A program made the position numbers and the translations under genes. Below are positions 8,495 to 17,778 of a DNA stretch of 64,000 nt, piece by piece; position 1 is the stretch's first letter; the number at the start of each line of letters is the position of its first letter. The stretch spans positions 310,001-374,000 of the forward strand of contig JAAWWF010000002.1 of NCBI GenBank assembly GCA_021404565.1, in the 5' to 3' direction. A model generated the notes under the pieces. The model worked only from the letters and a program-made list of their open reading frames with translations. It made no database searches and was not told the origin of the DNA. This DNA comes from Roseivirga sp. GTDB taxonomy: Bacteria > Bacteroidota > Bacteroidia > Cytophagales > Cyclobacteriaceae.

Positions 8495-9715
8495 TTATTG
8501 AACCCCAAACACCCTAAACTCTGCCTGATCTTCATTATCCTGTTCTTTGACCCGGAAATGAATACCCTTATTGCTTACAAAATGAGCGCTGGACCTATAG
8601 CTTCTTATCTCAATTTCTTCAACAGGTAGCTCATAATAAGAGCGTTCTTCAGTTTCAATATTGATAACCAGCAGGGTGGCTCCGGAAATTATGGCAATCT
8701 CTTTACCATTATGTGGACTGATACCGGGTTTTGTCCCGTGGCTCATGACCCTGTATAGATATTTACCCTGGGGATCTAAAAAGGCACTCTCATATCGCGG
8801 AGGCCGGTGAAGAATTGTGGGCGTACTCATTTGATTTTTACCCTGTATGATTTCGTTATTCTTGAAATAGGTTTGGTAGTCTATAACGTCATATCCAGGT
8901 ACACCGGCATAGATGCTTCTTATCAATTTCTGATCCCGAAACACCCTGATAGTATCGGATATAACGGTAGTGGCATAGAGATCACCATTATGTTGCATCA
9001 TATGCCTGTGGATATTCACATAGAGCTTTTTCTCCTGCTGACCTTGTTCAAGGAAAGACAGAATTTCTTCATAATGATCGAAGAGCTTTTCCGAGCCCAG
9101 ACTGTCAGCTGTTGGTCCGCTTTCTGTAAACTTCAGAGTGCCTCTGAGTAGAGGGAAATGGTCTGATACTTTTCGATAATGCCCTTTAATGGTACCATGA
9201 ATGCCTTTTTCAGATAGGTAGCTCGACTGGTCGAATTTCAATTTAATGCCTTCGCTGCTGAAATCTGGCCCTTTGCTGACACGGGACAGTACTTCTCCTT
9301 TGCCATTGATCAGGAAGTAACCGTAGAAGTTGGTATCAATAAATATCGAGTCGAGAGTATGTAGGTAATAGTCCGGGCTCATAAAAACGGAGACACTGTT
9401 AGGACCTTCGCTGTAGAGTTTGACCTGCTTTGTAAGCGCCCCTGATTCGTAATTATGTATATAAAAGCTGCTAGTATTGGAGTCAAAAAAGGAGAGATAC
9501 TCTATTCCATCAATCTGGTTGACCTGGAGATTAAGCATTTGGTCAAAACTAGCCAGGCTGTCCAGGACTAAGGCATAGATTCCTTTGTCGATAAGCCGCA
9601 GAGGAGCTTCAGTAGTTTTTGAAACCATTTTTTCATCTTTTGACTTCTCACTTTTGCCACAGGCGGCAAACAGTAGGATTAGACATAAAAGAAAAAGGGC
9701 ACTTCTCAGTTTCAT
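8495..9715 (-). CDS. DUF4221-like lipoprotein
   Basis: The start was placed at the ATG at 9715, because the protein then opens with a textbook lipoprotein signal (MKLRSALFLLCLILLFAACG, lipobox cysteine at residue 19). An ATG 21 codons upstream (9778) would bury this signal. The mature ~385 residues are rich in short beta strands, as in a beta-propeller, with repeated segments such as YYLHTLDSIFIDTNFYGYF and INGKGEVLSRVSKG. The pattern matches the DUF4221 lipoproteins of Cytophagales. Function is unknown. It is expected on the outer membrane or in the periplasm. It is followed downstream by no clear partner. Confidence 0.55.
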   Translation of the reverse strand: MKLRSALFLLCLILLFAACGKSEKSKDEKMVSKTTEAPLRLIDKGIYALVLDSLASFDQMLNLQVNQIDGIEYLSFFDSNTSSFYIHNYESGALTKQVKLYSEGPNSVSVFMSPDYYLHTLDSIFIDTNFYGYFLINGKGEVLSRVSKGPDFSSEGIKLKFDQSSYLSEKGIHGTIKGHYRKVSDHFPLLRGTLKFTESGPTADSLGSEKLFDHYEEILSFLEQGQQEKKLYVNIHRHMMQHNGDLYATTVISDTIRVFRDQKLIRSIYAGVPGYDVIDYQTYFKNNEIIQGKNQMSTPTILHRPPRYESAFLDPQGKYLYRVMSHGTKPGISPHNGKEIAIISGATLLVINIETEERSYYELPVEEIEIRSYRSSAHFVSNKGIHFRVKEQDNEDQAEFRVFGVQ

Positions 9716-9811
9716 AGATGATTTGAAATTTGGTGAGAAGATGACTAAACTTTTCGTTATAGGCAGAGTTTTTAACAAACATTATGATTTGAGAGGCCCT
9801 CGCGAAGCTTG

Positions 9812-11215
9812 TCAGATAGTCACGCTGAATTGTGTACCGCCATTGGTAGTATCAGTCTGGAAGCTGATATCGCCCTGATGTAACAATACAATCTGTTTTA
9901 CCAGGCTCAGTCCCACACCCGAGCCGGTGTCTTTTGTGGTATAAAAGGGGATAAAGATTTTATCTGCCACTTCATCGGGAATGCCTCGACCATTATCTTG
10001 TATTGAAATGTTAAACACCTGCGCTGAAGCTCCGGTGCTCGCAGAATTGTGAATATTGGATGGGGCCTTCCCGTTTCCATTTACCTTTTGGCTCACTTTC
10101 AGGGTGATGTGACCCTCTGTTGCAGAAACAGCTTCCTTGGCGTTTTTGAGGAGATTGATAAACACCTGTTCCATTAAATCAGGGTCGATTTGCAGCGTAA
10201 AATCTCCTTTGGGTAGCTGACTGTCAAAGCGAATTTGCGTACCTGCCAGGGTAGGGGTGAAAAGCGAAATGATACGCTGAAAGTAAAGCTTGCCCTCTAC
10301 CGGTTTGATATTGGGTAATGGTACCCGGGTCAGACTGCGGTAGGCTTCAGTAAAATTCATCAGGCCATCACTGCGATGCTCTATGGCATCCAGGCCATCA
10401 TGCAAAGAAGATAGCTGCTGATCGGTGAGCGGAACTCCACTGGTTTGAGACTGGCCTACCATCATATTGAGGGTGCCGGATAGCGAGGTAATAGGTGCTA
10501 CCGAATTCATGATTTCATGGGTTAAAACCCTGATCAGCTTCTGCCAGGCCGTCATTTCGTTTTCATCGAGCTCGCCTTTGATGTCCTGAATTGACACAAG
10601 TTTGAAATCCTGCTGTCTCAATTTGAACTCCGAGACATTGATAGAAAGCTGGTAAAGTTTACCCACAAGACTGACTTTCAGCACCTTGGATTCTCCACCT
10701 TTTAATAGCTCCAGACTATCGTGTAGCTCCGGGCTGATGTTACGAATGGAGCGGAGGTTGATCAACTCTTTTTTGCCCAGGAGCTCTTTGAGCGAATCGT
10801 TTACCAGGTGCACTCTTCCCTTGGTATCAAATGAGATAATGCCCACACCCAACTGCTGAATAAGCGTGGTGAGGTAGTGGAACTCACCGGCCTCTCGCTG
10901 TGATACTGCAATGAATTTTTTATTGACCAGATTAAAGGTATTGTACAACTGTTTGAAACTCTTTCCCTTTCGTTCTGAGGAATACTTAATAGTAAAGTCA
11001 TTGTGAATAATGGCTTGCAGAAAGTTAGAAGTGTCCTTATTACTACGGTTTATAAAGTAAAAAAGCTCCAGTACTACAAAGAAGATAAAGAGCCCGATAA
11101 AGAAAATTCTGATATAGTTGAGCTCGATATAGCTATAGTAGATCAAACCAAAAAGGCCGGCTGTAATCATCAAAAGCCGTACTACGATCAGGTAACGGAA
11201 ATCTCTAAAGTTCAT
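9812..11215 (-). CDS. Two-component sensor histidine kinase (NtrY/NtrB type)
   Basis: Two membrane helices (about 9-29 and 35-56) with almost no periplasmic loop, a linker, a PAS-like domain (about 112-210), a HisKA domain with phospho-acceptor His233 in LTHEIMNSVAPI, and a HATPase domain with N-box (FINLLKNAKEA), G1 (QDNGRGIP) and G2 (GSGVGLSL). The lack of an external domain suggests sensing in the membrane or through the PAS domain. The ATG at 11215 is preferred over one 14 codons upstream: it overlaps the regulator's end by 11 bases and begins just before the first TM helix. It should phosphorylate the sigma-54 regulator encoded just upstream and so control the divergent permease genes. 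Confidence 0.9.
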   Translation of the reverse strand: MNFRDFRYLIVVRLLMITAGLFGLIYYSYIELNYIRIFFIGLFIFFVVLELFYFINRSNKDTSNFLQAIIHNDFTIKYSSERKGKSFKQLYNTFNLVNKKFIAVSQREAGEFHYLTTLIQQLGVGIISFDTKGRVHLVNDSLKELLGKKELINLRSIRNISPELHDSLELLKGGESKVLKVSLVGKLYQLSINVSEFKLRQQDFKLVSIQDIKGELDENEMTAWQKLIRVLTHEIMNSVAPITSLSGTLNMMVGQSQTSGVPLTDQQLSSLHDGLDAIEHRSDGLMNFTEAYRSLTRVPLPNIKPVEGKLYFQRIISLFTPTLAGTQIRFDSQLPKGDFTLQIDPDLMEQVFINLLKNAKEAVSATEGHITLKVSQKVNGNGKAPSNIHNSASTGASAQVFNISIQDNGRGIPDEVADKIFIPFYTTKDTGSGVGLSLVKQIVLLHQGDISFQTDTTNGGTQFSVTI

Positions 11216-12575
11216 ACTTCTCCATTCTGCGATACATAGCGCCTCTGCTGAGACCAAGCTCTTGTGCAGCGTTACTGATATTGCCCTGATGCTTTTTCAT
11301 GGCTGCTTCCAATGCCCATTTCTCCAAATCCTCCAGGTTGAGAGAATCAAAGGGCTGCTCTTGCGAAGTATTGGTTTCAGACAGGCTGAAATCACCAACG
11401 TGCAGCTGTTTACCATCGCTCATGATCACCGCCCGCTCTATGGCATGTTGCAGCTCTCTGATATTACCAGGCCAGTCGTACTTACACAACTTCTTCAACA
11501 CATAGTCTGGTACATACATGCCTTTTTTACCGTACTTGTTTTTATACAGGTTTAAGAAATGTTCAGCCAACAGGGGGATGTCTTCCAAACGGTCGCGCAG
11601 GGGAGGGAGTTTGATTTCTATGGTATTGATTCTGAACAGTAAATCTTGCCTGAAATGTTCTTCTTGTACCATTTGAGGTAGATTGGCATTGGTAGCGCAA
11701 ATCAGACGGGCGTCAATGTCTTCGCTGTCATTGCTCCCCACAGGTACCACCTTCTGGTCCTGAATTACACGTAGCAGTTTGGCCTGTAAAGGAGTGATCA
11801 GGTTACCGATTTCATCCAGAAAGATAGATCCTCCGTTGGCCGCAGCAAACTTGCCTGTGCGATCAGCTTTTGCATCGGTAAAGGCTCCTTTTTTATGGCC
11901 GAAAAGCTCACTTTCAAAGAGCGTTTCAGTAATCGCACCCATATCCACACTGACAAACACCTCATCGGCCCGCTGTGAAGCCCTGTGAATGGCCCGGGCT
12001 ACAAGCTCCTTGCCCGTACCGTTTTCGCCCGTGATAAGTACATTGGCATCTGTCTGAGCTACCTTATCTATTTGAGATAAAACGGATTTAATCGCTTCTG
12101 ATTCTCCTATAATATCCGCAAAGGGTGCATGGAGCATAGAGTTAAGCACCGTCTGCTTAGAGGTAAGCTGTTGTATCTTTTTTGCGGAACGATTGAGCTG
12201 GAACGCTGCTGAAATGGTGGTGAGCAATTTCTCGTTTTGCCAGGGCTTTACCAAAAAGTCAAAGGCTCCCTCTTTGATGGCTTCAACAGCCAGGTTGATT
12301 TCTCCATAGGCCGTGATAAAGACTACGCTGGTGTCAGGAGAGAGGCTTTTTACCAGCTTCAGATAGTTGAGGCCATCTTTGCCTCCGGTTTCTCCCGCTT
12401 TGAAATTCATGTCCAGAATCACCACATCATAGTGGTTTTCAGAGAGGGCCGATTCAATTTGTAACGGATTATTGATTCCTCTTACATCCGTATAGTGCTG
12501 CTCCAGTAAAATGCGAATAGATAACATCACATAGTTATCATCATCTACTATCAGTATGCGTCCGTTTTCTTTCAT
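11205..12575 (-). CDS. Sigma-54-dependent response regulator (NtrC family)
   Basis: 456 residues: receiver domain with acidic pocket Asp11/Asp12, phospho-acceptor Asp55, Thr/Lys switch around 88 and 110; AAA+ domain with Walker A GENGTGKE (183-190), Walker B IFLDEIG (251-257); Fis-type helix-turn-helix at the C-terminus (NISNAAQELGLSRGAMYRR). The sigma-54 contact loop reads GAFTDA (230-235) instead of the classical GAFTGA. It is the first gene of a two-gene operon with the kinase and is divergent from the five-permease array, its most likely target. It should activate RNA polymerase carrying sigma-54 (RpoN) from upstream sites. Confidence 0.92.
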   Translation of the reverse strand: MKENGRILIVDDDNYVMLSIRILLEQHYTDVRGINNPLQIESALSENHYDVVILDMNFKAGETGGKDGLNYLKLVKSLSPDTSVVFITAYGEINLAVEAIKEGAFDFLVKPWQNEKLLTTISAAFQLNRSAKKIQQLTSKQTVLNSMLHAPFADIIGESEAIKSVLSQIDKVAQTDANVLITGENGTGKELVARAIHRASQRADEVFVSVDMGAITETLFESELFGHKKGAFTDAKADRTGKFAAANGGSIFLDEIGNLITPLQAKLLRVIQDQKVVPVGSNDSEDIDARLICATNANLPQMVQEEHFRQDLLFRINTIEIKLPPLRDRLEDIPLLAEHFLNLYKNKYGKKGMYVPDYVLKKLCKYDWPGNIRELQHAIERAVIMSDGKQLHVGDFSLSETNTSQEQPFDSLNLEDLEKWALEAAMKKHQGNISNAAQELGLSRGAMYRRMEKYEL

Positions 12576-12783
12576 GTTTGCCTCAGTGGGCGATTATTAT
12601 ACCAGTGTTCAAATGAATTTTCTAATGTAGTCAAAAACCAGTGTAATTCTGATCGGGTCGGTCTCTGTAAAAGTCTCATAAAACAGACAAATCCGTAATT
12701 GAGGCATGGTTTCTCAGAGAACAGCAAGTCTTTTTTTAATACTTGAAAACAGACAGTAAAGAGATGCTTTAAATTGTTGAAGA

Positions 12784-12822
12784 TTGTCCACAAATGGGCG
12801 TTGGCGTTTTACTGATGGACAA
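12784..12822. promoter_or_regulatory. Possible activator-binding inverted repeat upstream of permease 1
   Basis: TTGTCCA (12784-12790) and TGGACAA (12816-12822) form a perfect 7-base inverted repeat with centres about 32 bases apart. They lie roughly 65-100 bases upstream of the putative -24/-12 element, a usual distance for an NtrC-type enhancer. TGGACA occurs once more at 12897. A role as the regulator's operator is inference. Confidence 0.25.
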
Positions 12823-12885
12823 GAGGGAGGAAATTAAATAATAGGTTTTGGTATTAAGTATCTGTAAATCAGTTGTTTAAATAGT

Positions 12886-12901
12886 TGGTATAAAAATGGA
12901 C
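12886..12901 (+). promoter_or_regulatory. Putative sigma-54-like promoter of permease 1
   Basis: TTGGTATAAAAATGGAC carries the -24 GG and, ten bases on, GA where GC is ideal. It shares the pattern TTGGTATnAnAATGG with the element upstream of permease 4 (20294-20308), which supports a common promoter class. It ends only 25 bases before the start codon. Confidence 0.3.
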
Positions 12902-12925
12902 AGAGAATAGCCAAACTCAAAGGCC

Positions 12926-15310
12926 ATGATCAAAAACTATATCAAGTTTACTCTTCGCAACCTTAGAAAACTCAAGGTTTATATGCTGTTCAATTTGCTT
13001 GGCCTCACGGTGGGCATTTCCTGTGCTCTGCTTGCTGTAGTGTTCTTTCTGGACGAGACCTCATATGACAAGTTTCATGGCAAGGCAGATAATCTCTACA
13101 GGGTGATACGCACAACGAGCAGTGAAAATGGAGTGACTGATGTGAGGCCAGATGTCTCGGGTCTTTTAGGTCCCACTCTTACAGAAAAATACCCTGAGGT
13201 GACTGCGGCCACGCGTATAATTCCATGGTTTAATGAAGCTGTGCTAAGCTACGAGCAGCAGAATCTGAAAATGAGCCAGTTGGTATTTGCTGATGAGAAC
13301 TTCTTCGAAACCTTCGACTTTGAACTATTACGAGGCAATCCGGCCGATGTATTAGTGGCTCCGAATTCTATAGTGCTTACCGAGACTGTCGCTGAGGGGC
13401 TTTTTGGTAGTATGGACCCTGTCGGAAGAACCGTCATCGGTCTCAACGATGTGAATTTCAATGTTACGGGTATCGTAGCAGACGTTCCTGAGAACTCTCA
13501 CATCACTTTCAATGCGCTGATGTCATGGTCTTCCACTACCCAAAGCGGACCATTGTCTTTCCGTTTTATCAACAACTGGCTGGCACAGACGGTATACACT
13601 TACCTGGAGATGACACCAGGGTTTGACCAATCAGGCTTTGAGACCCGAATGAACGAAACCTTGTACGAAAACCTGCCTCAACGAGAAGGAGAGTACGAAT
13701 TGGCCCTTCAGCCCTTTACGGATGTTTACCTGGGCTCCATGCATATGAATGGCAGCCGGGATGTAAAACTGGGTAGTTATGAACTTTTGAAAATTTTCGG
13801 AGCGATAGCGGCCTTTATCCTCATCATTGCCTGTCTCAACTATATCAATATCAGCACCAGTAAGGCTGCCAAAAGGGCTCAGGAGATAGGGGTGAGGAAG
13901 GTTTTGGGAGCTACGAAAAGGCAGCTGACCATTCAATTTATCGGTGATGCCTTTGTGCTTTGTCTGATCTCTACATTGCTGGCCATTCTGTTGGTTGACC
14001 TGTTTATTCCCTATTTCAATAGCATTACAGACAAATCTATCAGCTCGGCCACCATTCTGACCACCGATACCATGATGTATGTGGGGGGACTTTTACTGGC
14101 AGTGTCACTTTTTGCCGGGTTCTATCCAGCGCTCGTTTTATCTTCGTTAAAGCCTGTTCAGTCTCTTAAAAAGATTAGTGCCAAAGGGACAAGGGGCCTT
14201 TTACGTCAGGCCATGATGACTTTTCAGTTTGCCCTGTCGGCCATAGTAATCATAGGAGCAGTAGTAGTATACCAGCAAAACGATCTGTTGATGTCAAAAG
14301 ACCTCGGGTTTAACAAAGAGCAGCTGATTGTGATGAATCTGCCGGGTAGCCTGCAAAACCAAGGCGATGCACTGAAAAATGAACTCGCAACGCACCCTGA
14401 TGTTTTAATGACCTCTCTATGTCAGGCAGCCATTGGTGATGGTACCTTTGGCAGCGGCACCTATGCCGCGCAGAGCAGAGAGGAAATTTCTACAGAGATA
14501 TTCAGGGTTGATTATGACTTTTTAAAAACCTGGCAGCTTGAGTTGGCGGAAGGCAGAGATTTTGATCGCAACCTGCCTTCCGATGCAGGCGGGGTCATCG
14601 TTAATGAGGCCATGCTGAAAGCTGCAGGCTGGACCAGCGGTATGGATAAGAAATTGCGCTTTCAATTAGAAGGTGGCCCGGAAGCGGCCATCATTGGGGT
14701 AGTAAAAGATTTTAATTATGCCCCGCTAACAGCCTACACTGTGGGGCCCGCTGTTTTATACCTGGATGCCCGAAAGTCTAACCTGACTATCAGAGTTTCT
14801 GGTAATAACATGCGGGAAGTACTGGACCATATGGAGGCCAGCTGGAGTAAGTTTGAGGAAAGAGTACCTTTCACCTACTACTTTGTAGACGAGCATTTTG
14901 CGGATATGTATGAGGTGGAGTCGCGGTTTTTTAAGATTATTATGATCTTCTCTATGATCAGTATTTTCATAGCCTGTTTAGGACTATACGGCTTAACAGC
15001 CTTTACCATAGAGCAGAAAACCAAGGAAATCGGAATTCGAAAGGTACTTGGGGCCGGGTTGATGGATGTGCTTTTCCTGATCAATAAAAAATTCGCAATA
15101 CTGATTGTTGTAGCTTTTGCCCTGGCCATTCCGGTAGGGTATTGGGCAGCCGCTGAGTGGTTGAGTCAGTTTCCTTACAGGGTTTCTGTGGGTGTGATGG
15201 CCTTCGTGGCGGCCGGCATTATGGTCTTTGTGGTAGCAGGGCTTACCACCAGTCACCAGGCCTTCAGGGCTTCAAAAATGGACCCGGTTAATAGTTTAAG
15301 ATACGAATAG
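12926..15310 (+). CDS. ABC-type orphan permease 1 (MacB_PCD/FtsX, ADOP type)
   Basis: 794 residues, a duplicated FtsX/MacB permease: TM1 (19-42), periplasmic MacB-type core (about 45-250), a first FtsX block of three TM helices beginning near 285, a second single TM near 430, a second periplasmic part, and a last FtsX block of three TM helices (about 665-790). The cytoplasmic coupling motif occurs twice: EIGVRKVLGA (about 319) and EIGIRKVLGA (about 701), each just after a TM helix. Eight TM segments in one chain can form the whole membrane part of an exporter, but no ATPase is encoded nearby. First of five tandem paralogues; the next gene follows after 12 bases. By family, a role in export or in mechanotransmission is expected; substrate unknown. 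Confidence 0.85.
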   Translation: MIKNYIKFTLRNLRKLKVYMLFNLLGLTVGISCALLAVVFFLDETSYDKFHGKADNLYRVIRTTSSENGVTDVRPDVSGLLGPTLTEKYPEVTAATRIIPWFNEAVLSYEQQNLKMSQLVFADENFFETFDFELLRGNPADVLVAPNSIVLTETVAEGLFGSMDPVGRTVIGLNDVNFNVTGIVADVPENSHITFNALMSWSSTTQSGPLSFRFINNWLAQTVYTYLEMTPGFDQSGFETRMNETLYENLPQREGEYELALQPFTDVYLGSMHMNGSRDVKLGSYELLKIFGAIAAFILIIACLNYINISTSKAAKRAQEIGVRKVLGATKRQLTIQFIGDAFVLCLISTLLAILLVDLFIPYFNSITDKSISSATILTTDTMMYVGGLLLAVSLFAGFYPALVLSSLKPVQSLKKISAKGTRGLLRQAMMTFQFALSAIVIIGAVVVYQQNDLLMSKDLGFNKEQLIVMNLPGSLQNQGDALKNELATHPDVLMTSLCQAAIGDGTFGSGTYAAQSREEISTEIFRVDYDFLKTWQLELAEGRDFDRNLPSDAGGVIVNEAMLKAAGWTSGMDKKLRFQLEGGPEAAIIGVVKDFNYAPLTAYTVGPAVLYLDARKSNLTIRVSGNNMREVLDHMEASWSKFEERVPFTYYFVDEHFADMYEVESRFFKIIMIFSMISIFIACLGLYGLTAFTIEQKTKEIGIRKVLGAGLMDVLFLINKKFAILIVVAFALAIPVGYWAAAEWLSQFPYRVSVGVMAFVAAGIMVFVVAGLTTSHQAFRASKMDPVNSLRYE

Positions 15311-15322
15311 AAATTAGAAATC

Positions 15323-17731
15323 ATGATTAAGAATTATCTGATAACTGCATTCCGCAATTTGTTAAGAAACAAGGTTTATGCTGGTCTGAACATTCTCGGG
15401 CTTACGATTGGCATTACCTGCTTTGCCCTGATTGCTCTCCATGTTGAGAATGAGCTCTCCTATGATCAGTTTCATGAAAACGAGAGCTACCGCTTTATGA
15501 TCAACGAGCAGTCCGCTGATGGTGAGAGTCGCAATTTTGGTATTGTAACCATTAAATCACACGAAACCATCTCAGAAAATGTAGCAGGCATTGAAGATTT
15601 TACGATGATCCGGGATTTTGACTGGGGGCCGTTTCAGGTCAAATACAAAGACGTTGAGCTGAGATCCCGGAATATGATTTTTGCGGAGCACGATTTCTTC
15701 GATTACTTCTCCTTTGAGCTGTTGCAGGGAGATAAAGAAACGGCTTTGAGTGATCCAAAAGGTTTGATCATTACAAAGTCCAAAGCCATTGCCCTTTTCG
15801 GCAATGCCAACCCCATGGGGGAGACCATTAAGTTTGATGGTAACTATCGGCTGACATTGCAGGTAACGGGGGTGATTGAGGACCCGGTGAATTCACACCT
15901 CAGTTTCGAATATATCTTTCCTTTCGAAGCTCGTGATGACAGAGGTCCCGTAGTTTCAAGAAACGGCTGGTCAGGCTCCATGTATGGCTTCTATAAATTC
16001 AGCGAGCAAACTACTCCCGAAGAAGTTGCCGGCAGAATAAAGGACTACTTTCTTGATTTCTACAAGGGACAAAGCATTATCGAAGACCTGCAGCGGGAGA
16101 GCTATTATTTCCAGCCGATTGACGAAATCTATTTCACCTCAAACAATGTCACTTTCGATACTGGTTTCAAGAAAGGTAACAAGCAGAATGTTATTATTCT
16201 GGGGGCTATTGGCCTGTTTACCTTGCTGATTGCCTGCTTCAACTATATCAACTCTGCTACGTCAAGAGCGATCAAGCGCTCGAAGGAAATTGGGGTGAGA
16301 AAGGTGCTTGGTGCTTTCCGCTTCCACCTGATTACACAGTTTTTAGGTGAAGCTTTTGTCATTACTTTTATCGCGGTATTATTATCTGTCCTGTTGACAG
16401 ATGTAACCCTGCCGCTGTTCAATGACCTTCTGGGCAAAGGCCTTCGATACGACTTATTGGAAAACCCACTTTACATCCGCGGACTTGTGGCAATATTACT
16501 GGGAGTTACTGTGCTCTCAGGCCTGTATCCTGCATTGTTTATGAGCAGTTTCAATCCCTCTGACTCAATCCGGGGCCGGGGAATATCCGGTAGCAGGGGT
16601 GGTAGTCTCAGACAAGTGCTGATCAGCCTTCAGTTATTCATTACCCTGGTTTTGATCAGCTCGGTGCTGCTGGTAATGAAGCAGACGAACTATATGAATT
16701 CGAGAGACCTGGGCTTTCAGGATAAGGATATTCTCATTGTGCCTAACAACTCCGGGAACATTCGTCAGAACCAGCAGGTATTTAAAAACGAACTGCTCAG
16801 AAGCCCCGATATACTGGGGGCTTCTCTGGGAGATGATGCACTTGGTTTTGGTGATACCAATAACTCAAGCTATCTGGTACCTGAGGGTAAACCTAAAAAT
16901 GAAGGAGCGATTACCACATTCTTTACGGTTGGTATGGACTTCATCGACCTGCATGGCATACAGCTATTGGAGGGTAGACAATTCGATCCTGTATTGGCTA
17001 CAGATAGCACTTCAATCATTGTCAATGAGGCATTTGTAAAGGCCATGGGATTGCAAAATCCGCTGAATGAGAAGGTAAAGTTGTGGGGTGAAGATTCCGG
17101 GGCGTTCCCGATCATCGGAGTGGTGAAAGATTTCAACTTCCAGTCTCTGCATTCGAAAGTAGCGCCTGCACTCTTTACGGTGAATAACGGGAACAACATC
17201 TTCTGGTCGATTAAAATCGCTCCTGATCGATCAAAAGAAGCCATTGCTTATGCCAAAGAGGCCTGGAACGAAATCGAACCAAATTACCCCTTCGGCTACA
17301 TGTTTCTGGAAAACAACCTGGCCGAGTTTTACGAGCAGGAGCGTCAGCTGAAGAATGCCACTCAAGCCTTTGCCATCATCTGTATTTTTATTGCATGCCT
17401 GGGCATCTACGGCATGACCACCTACACCATCGAGCAAAAAACGAAGGAAATTGGTATTCGAAAGGTATTGGGAGCCAGCGTAAAACAGCTTGTGAGCCTC
17501 GTAAATCAGCGTTTCGTAGTGCTTTTTAGTATCGCAGCGGCTTTATCAATTCCACTGGTCTATTATGCCATCTCACAATGGTTGCTCGGCTATGCCTATC
17601 ATATATCCATAGGAGCCGGGAGCTTCATGCTTTCATCACTTATTGTATTTGCTATTGTGGTAGCTACCGTTAGCGGCCAGGCCATGCGGGCGGCTACAGC
17701 CAACCCTGTCAAGTCGCTTCAAAACGAGTAA
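15323..17731 (+). CDS. ABC-type orphan permease 2 (MacB_PCD/FtsX, ADOP type)
   Basis: 802 residues with the same eight-TM duplicated architecture. It opens with a short basic amphipathic segment (MIKNYLITAFRNLLRNKVYA) and TM1 at about 20-40. Coupling motifs are EIGVRKVLGA (about 321) and EIGIRKVLGA (about 709). It lies 12 bases after permease 1 and must share its transcript. Permeases 1, 2 and 3 share the N-terminal pattern LRNLxxxKVxxxxNxxGLTxGIxC, which sets them apart from permeases 4 and 5. No ATP-binding domain is present, so a separately encoded LolD/MacB-like ATPase would be needed for transport. Confidence 0.85.
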   Translation: MIKNYLITAFRNLLRNKVYAGLNILGLTIGITCFALIALHVENELSYDQFHENESYRFMINEQSADGESRNFGIVTIKSHETISENVAGIEDFTMIRDFDWGPFQVKYKDVELRSRNMIFAEHDFFDYFSFELLQGDKETALSDPKGLIITKSKAIALFGNANPMGETIKFDGNYRLTLQVTGVIEDPVNSHLSFEYIFPFEARDDRGPVVSRNGWSGSMYGFYKFSEQTTPEEVAGRIKDYFLDFYKGQSIIEDLQRESYYFQPIDEIYFTSNNVTFDTGFKKGNKQNVIILGAIGLFTLLIACFNYINSATSRAIKRSKEIGVRKVLGAFRFHLITQFLGEAFVITFIAVLLSVLLTDVTLPLFNDLLGKGLRYDLLENPLYIRGLVAILLGVTVLSGLYPALFMSSFNPSDSIRGRGISGSRGGSLRQVLISLQLFITLVLISSVLLVMKQTNYMNSRDLGFQDKDILIVPNNSGNIRQNQQVFKNELLRSPDILGASLGDDALGFGDTNNSSYLVPEGKPKNEGAITTFFTVGMDFIDLHGIQLLEGRQFDPVLATDSTSIIVNEAFVKAMGLQNPLNEKVKLWGEDSGAFPIIGVVKDFNFQSLHSKVAPALFTVNNGNNIFWSIKIAPDRSKEAIAYAKEAWNEIEPNYPFGYMFLENNLAEFYEQERQLKNATQAFAIICIFIACLGIYGMTTYTIEQKTKEIGIRKVLGASVKQLVSLVNQRFVVLFSIAAALSIPLVYYAISQWLLGYAYHISIGAGSFMLSSLIVFAIVVATVSGQAMRAATANPVKSLQNE

Positions 17732-17778
17732 GTCGGTCTAATTAAAAAAGTCAATCAACGTCTCAAAACAACACAGTC

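Larger units (their letters stand above)
12576..12925. other. 350-base divergent control region between regulator and permease array
   Basis: No convincing gene is present; a 73-codon minus-strand frame here has no recognisable features. The region holds an inverted repeat TTGTCCA/TGGACAA (12784-12822) and a putative -24/-12 promoter next to the first permease gene (listed separately). It should carry the start signals of both divergent units. Confidence 0.6.

Noticed and set aside
12572-12793. A 73-codon minus-strand frame in the regulator/permease spacer
   Set aside because: No signal, motif or conserved look; it overlaps the regulator start and the likely control region.
16737-17039. A 100-codon frame inside permease 2
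   Set aside because: Same-strand shadow of a conserved permease frame with no own start context.
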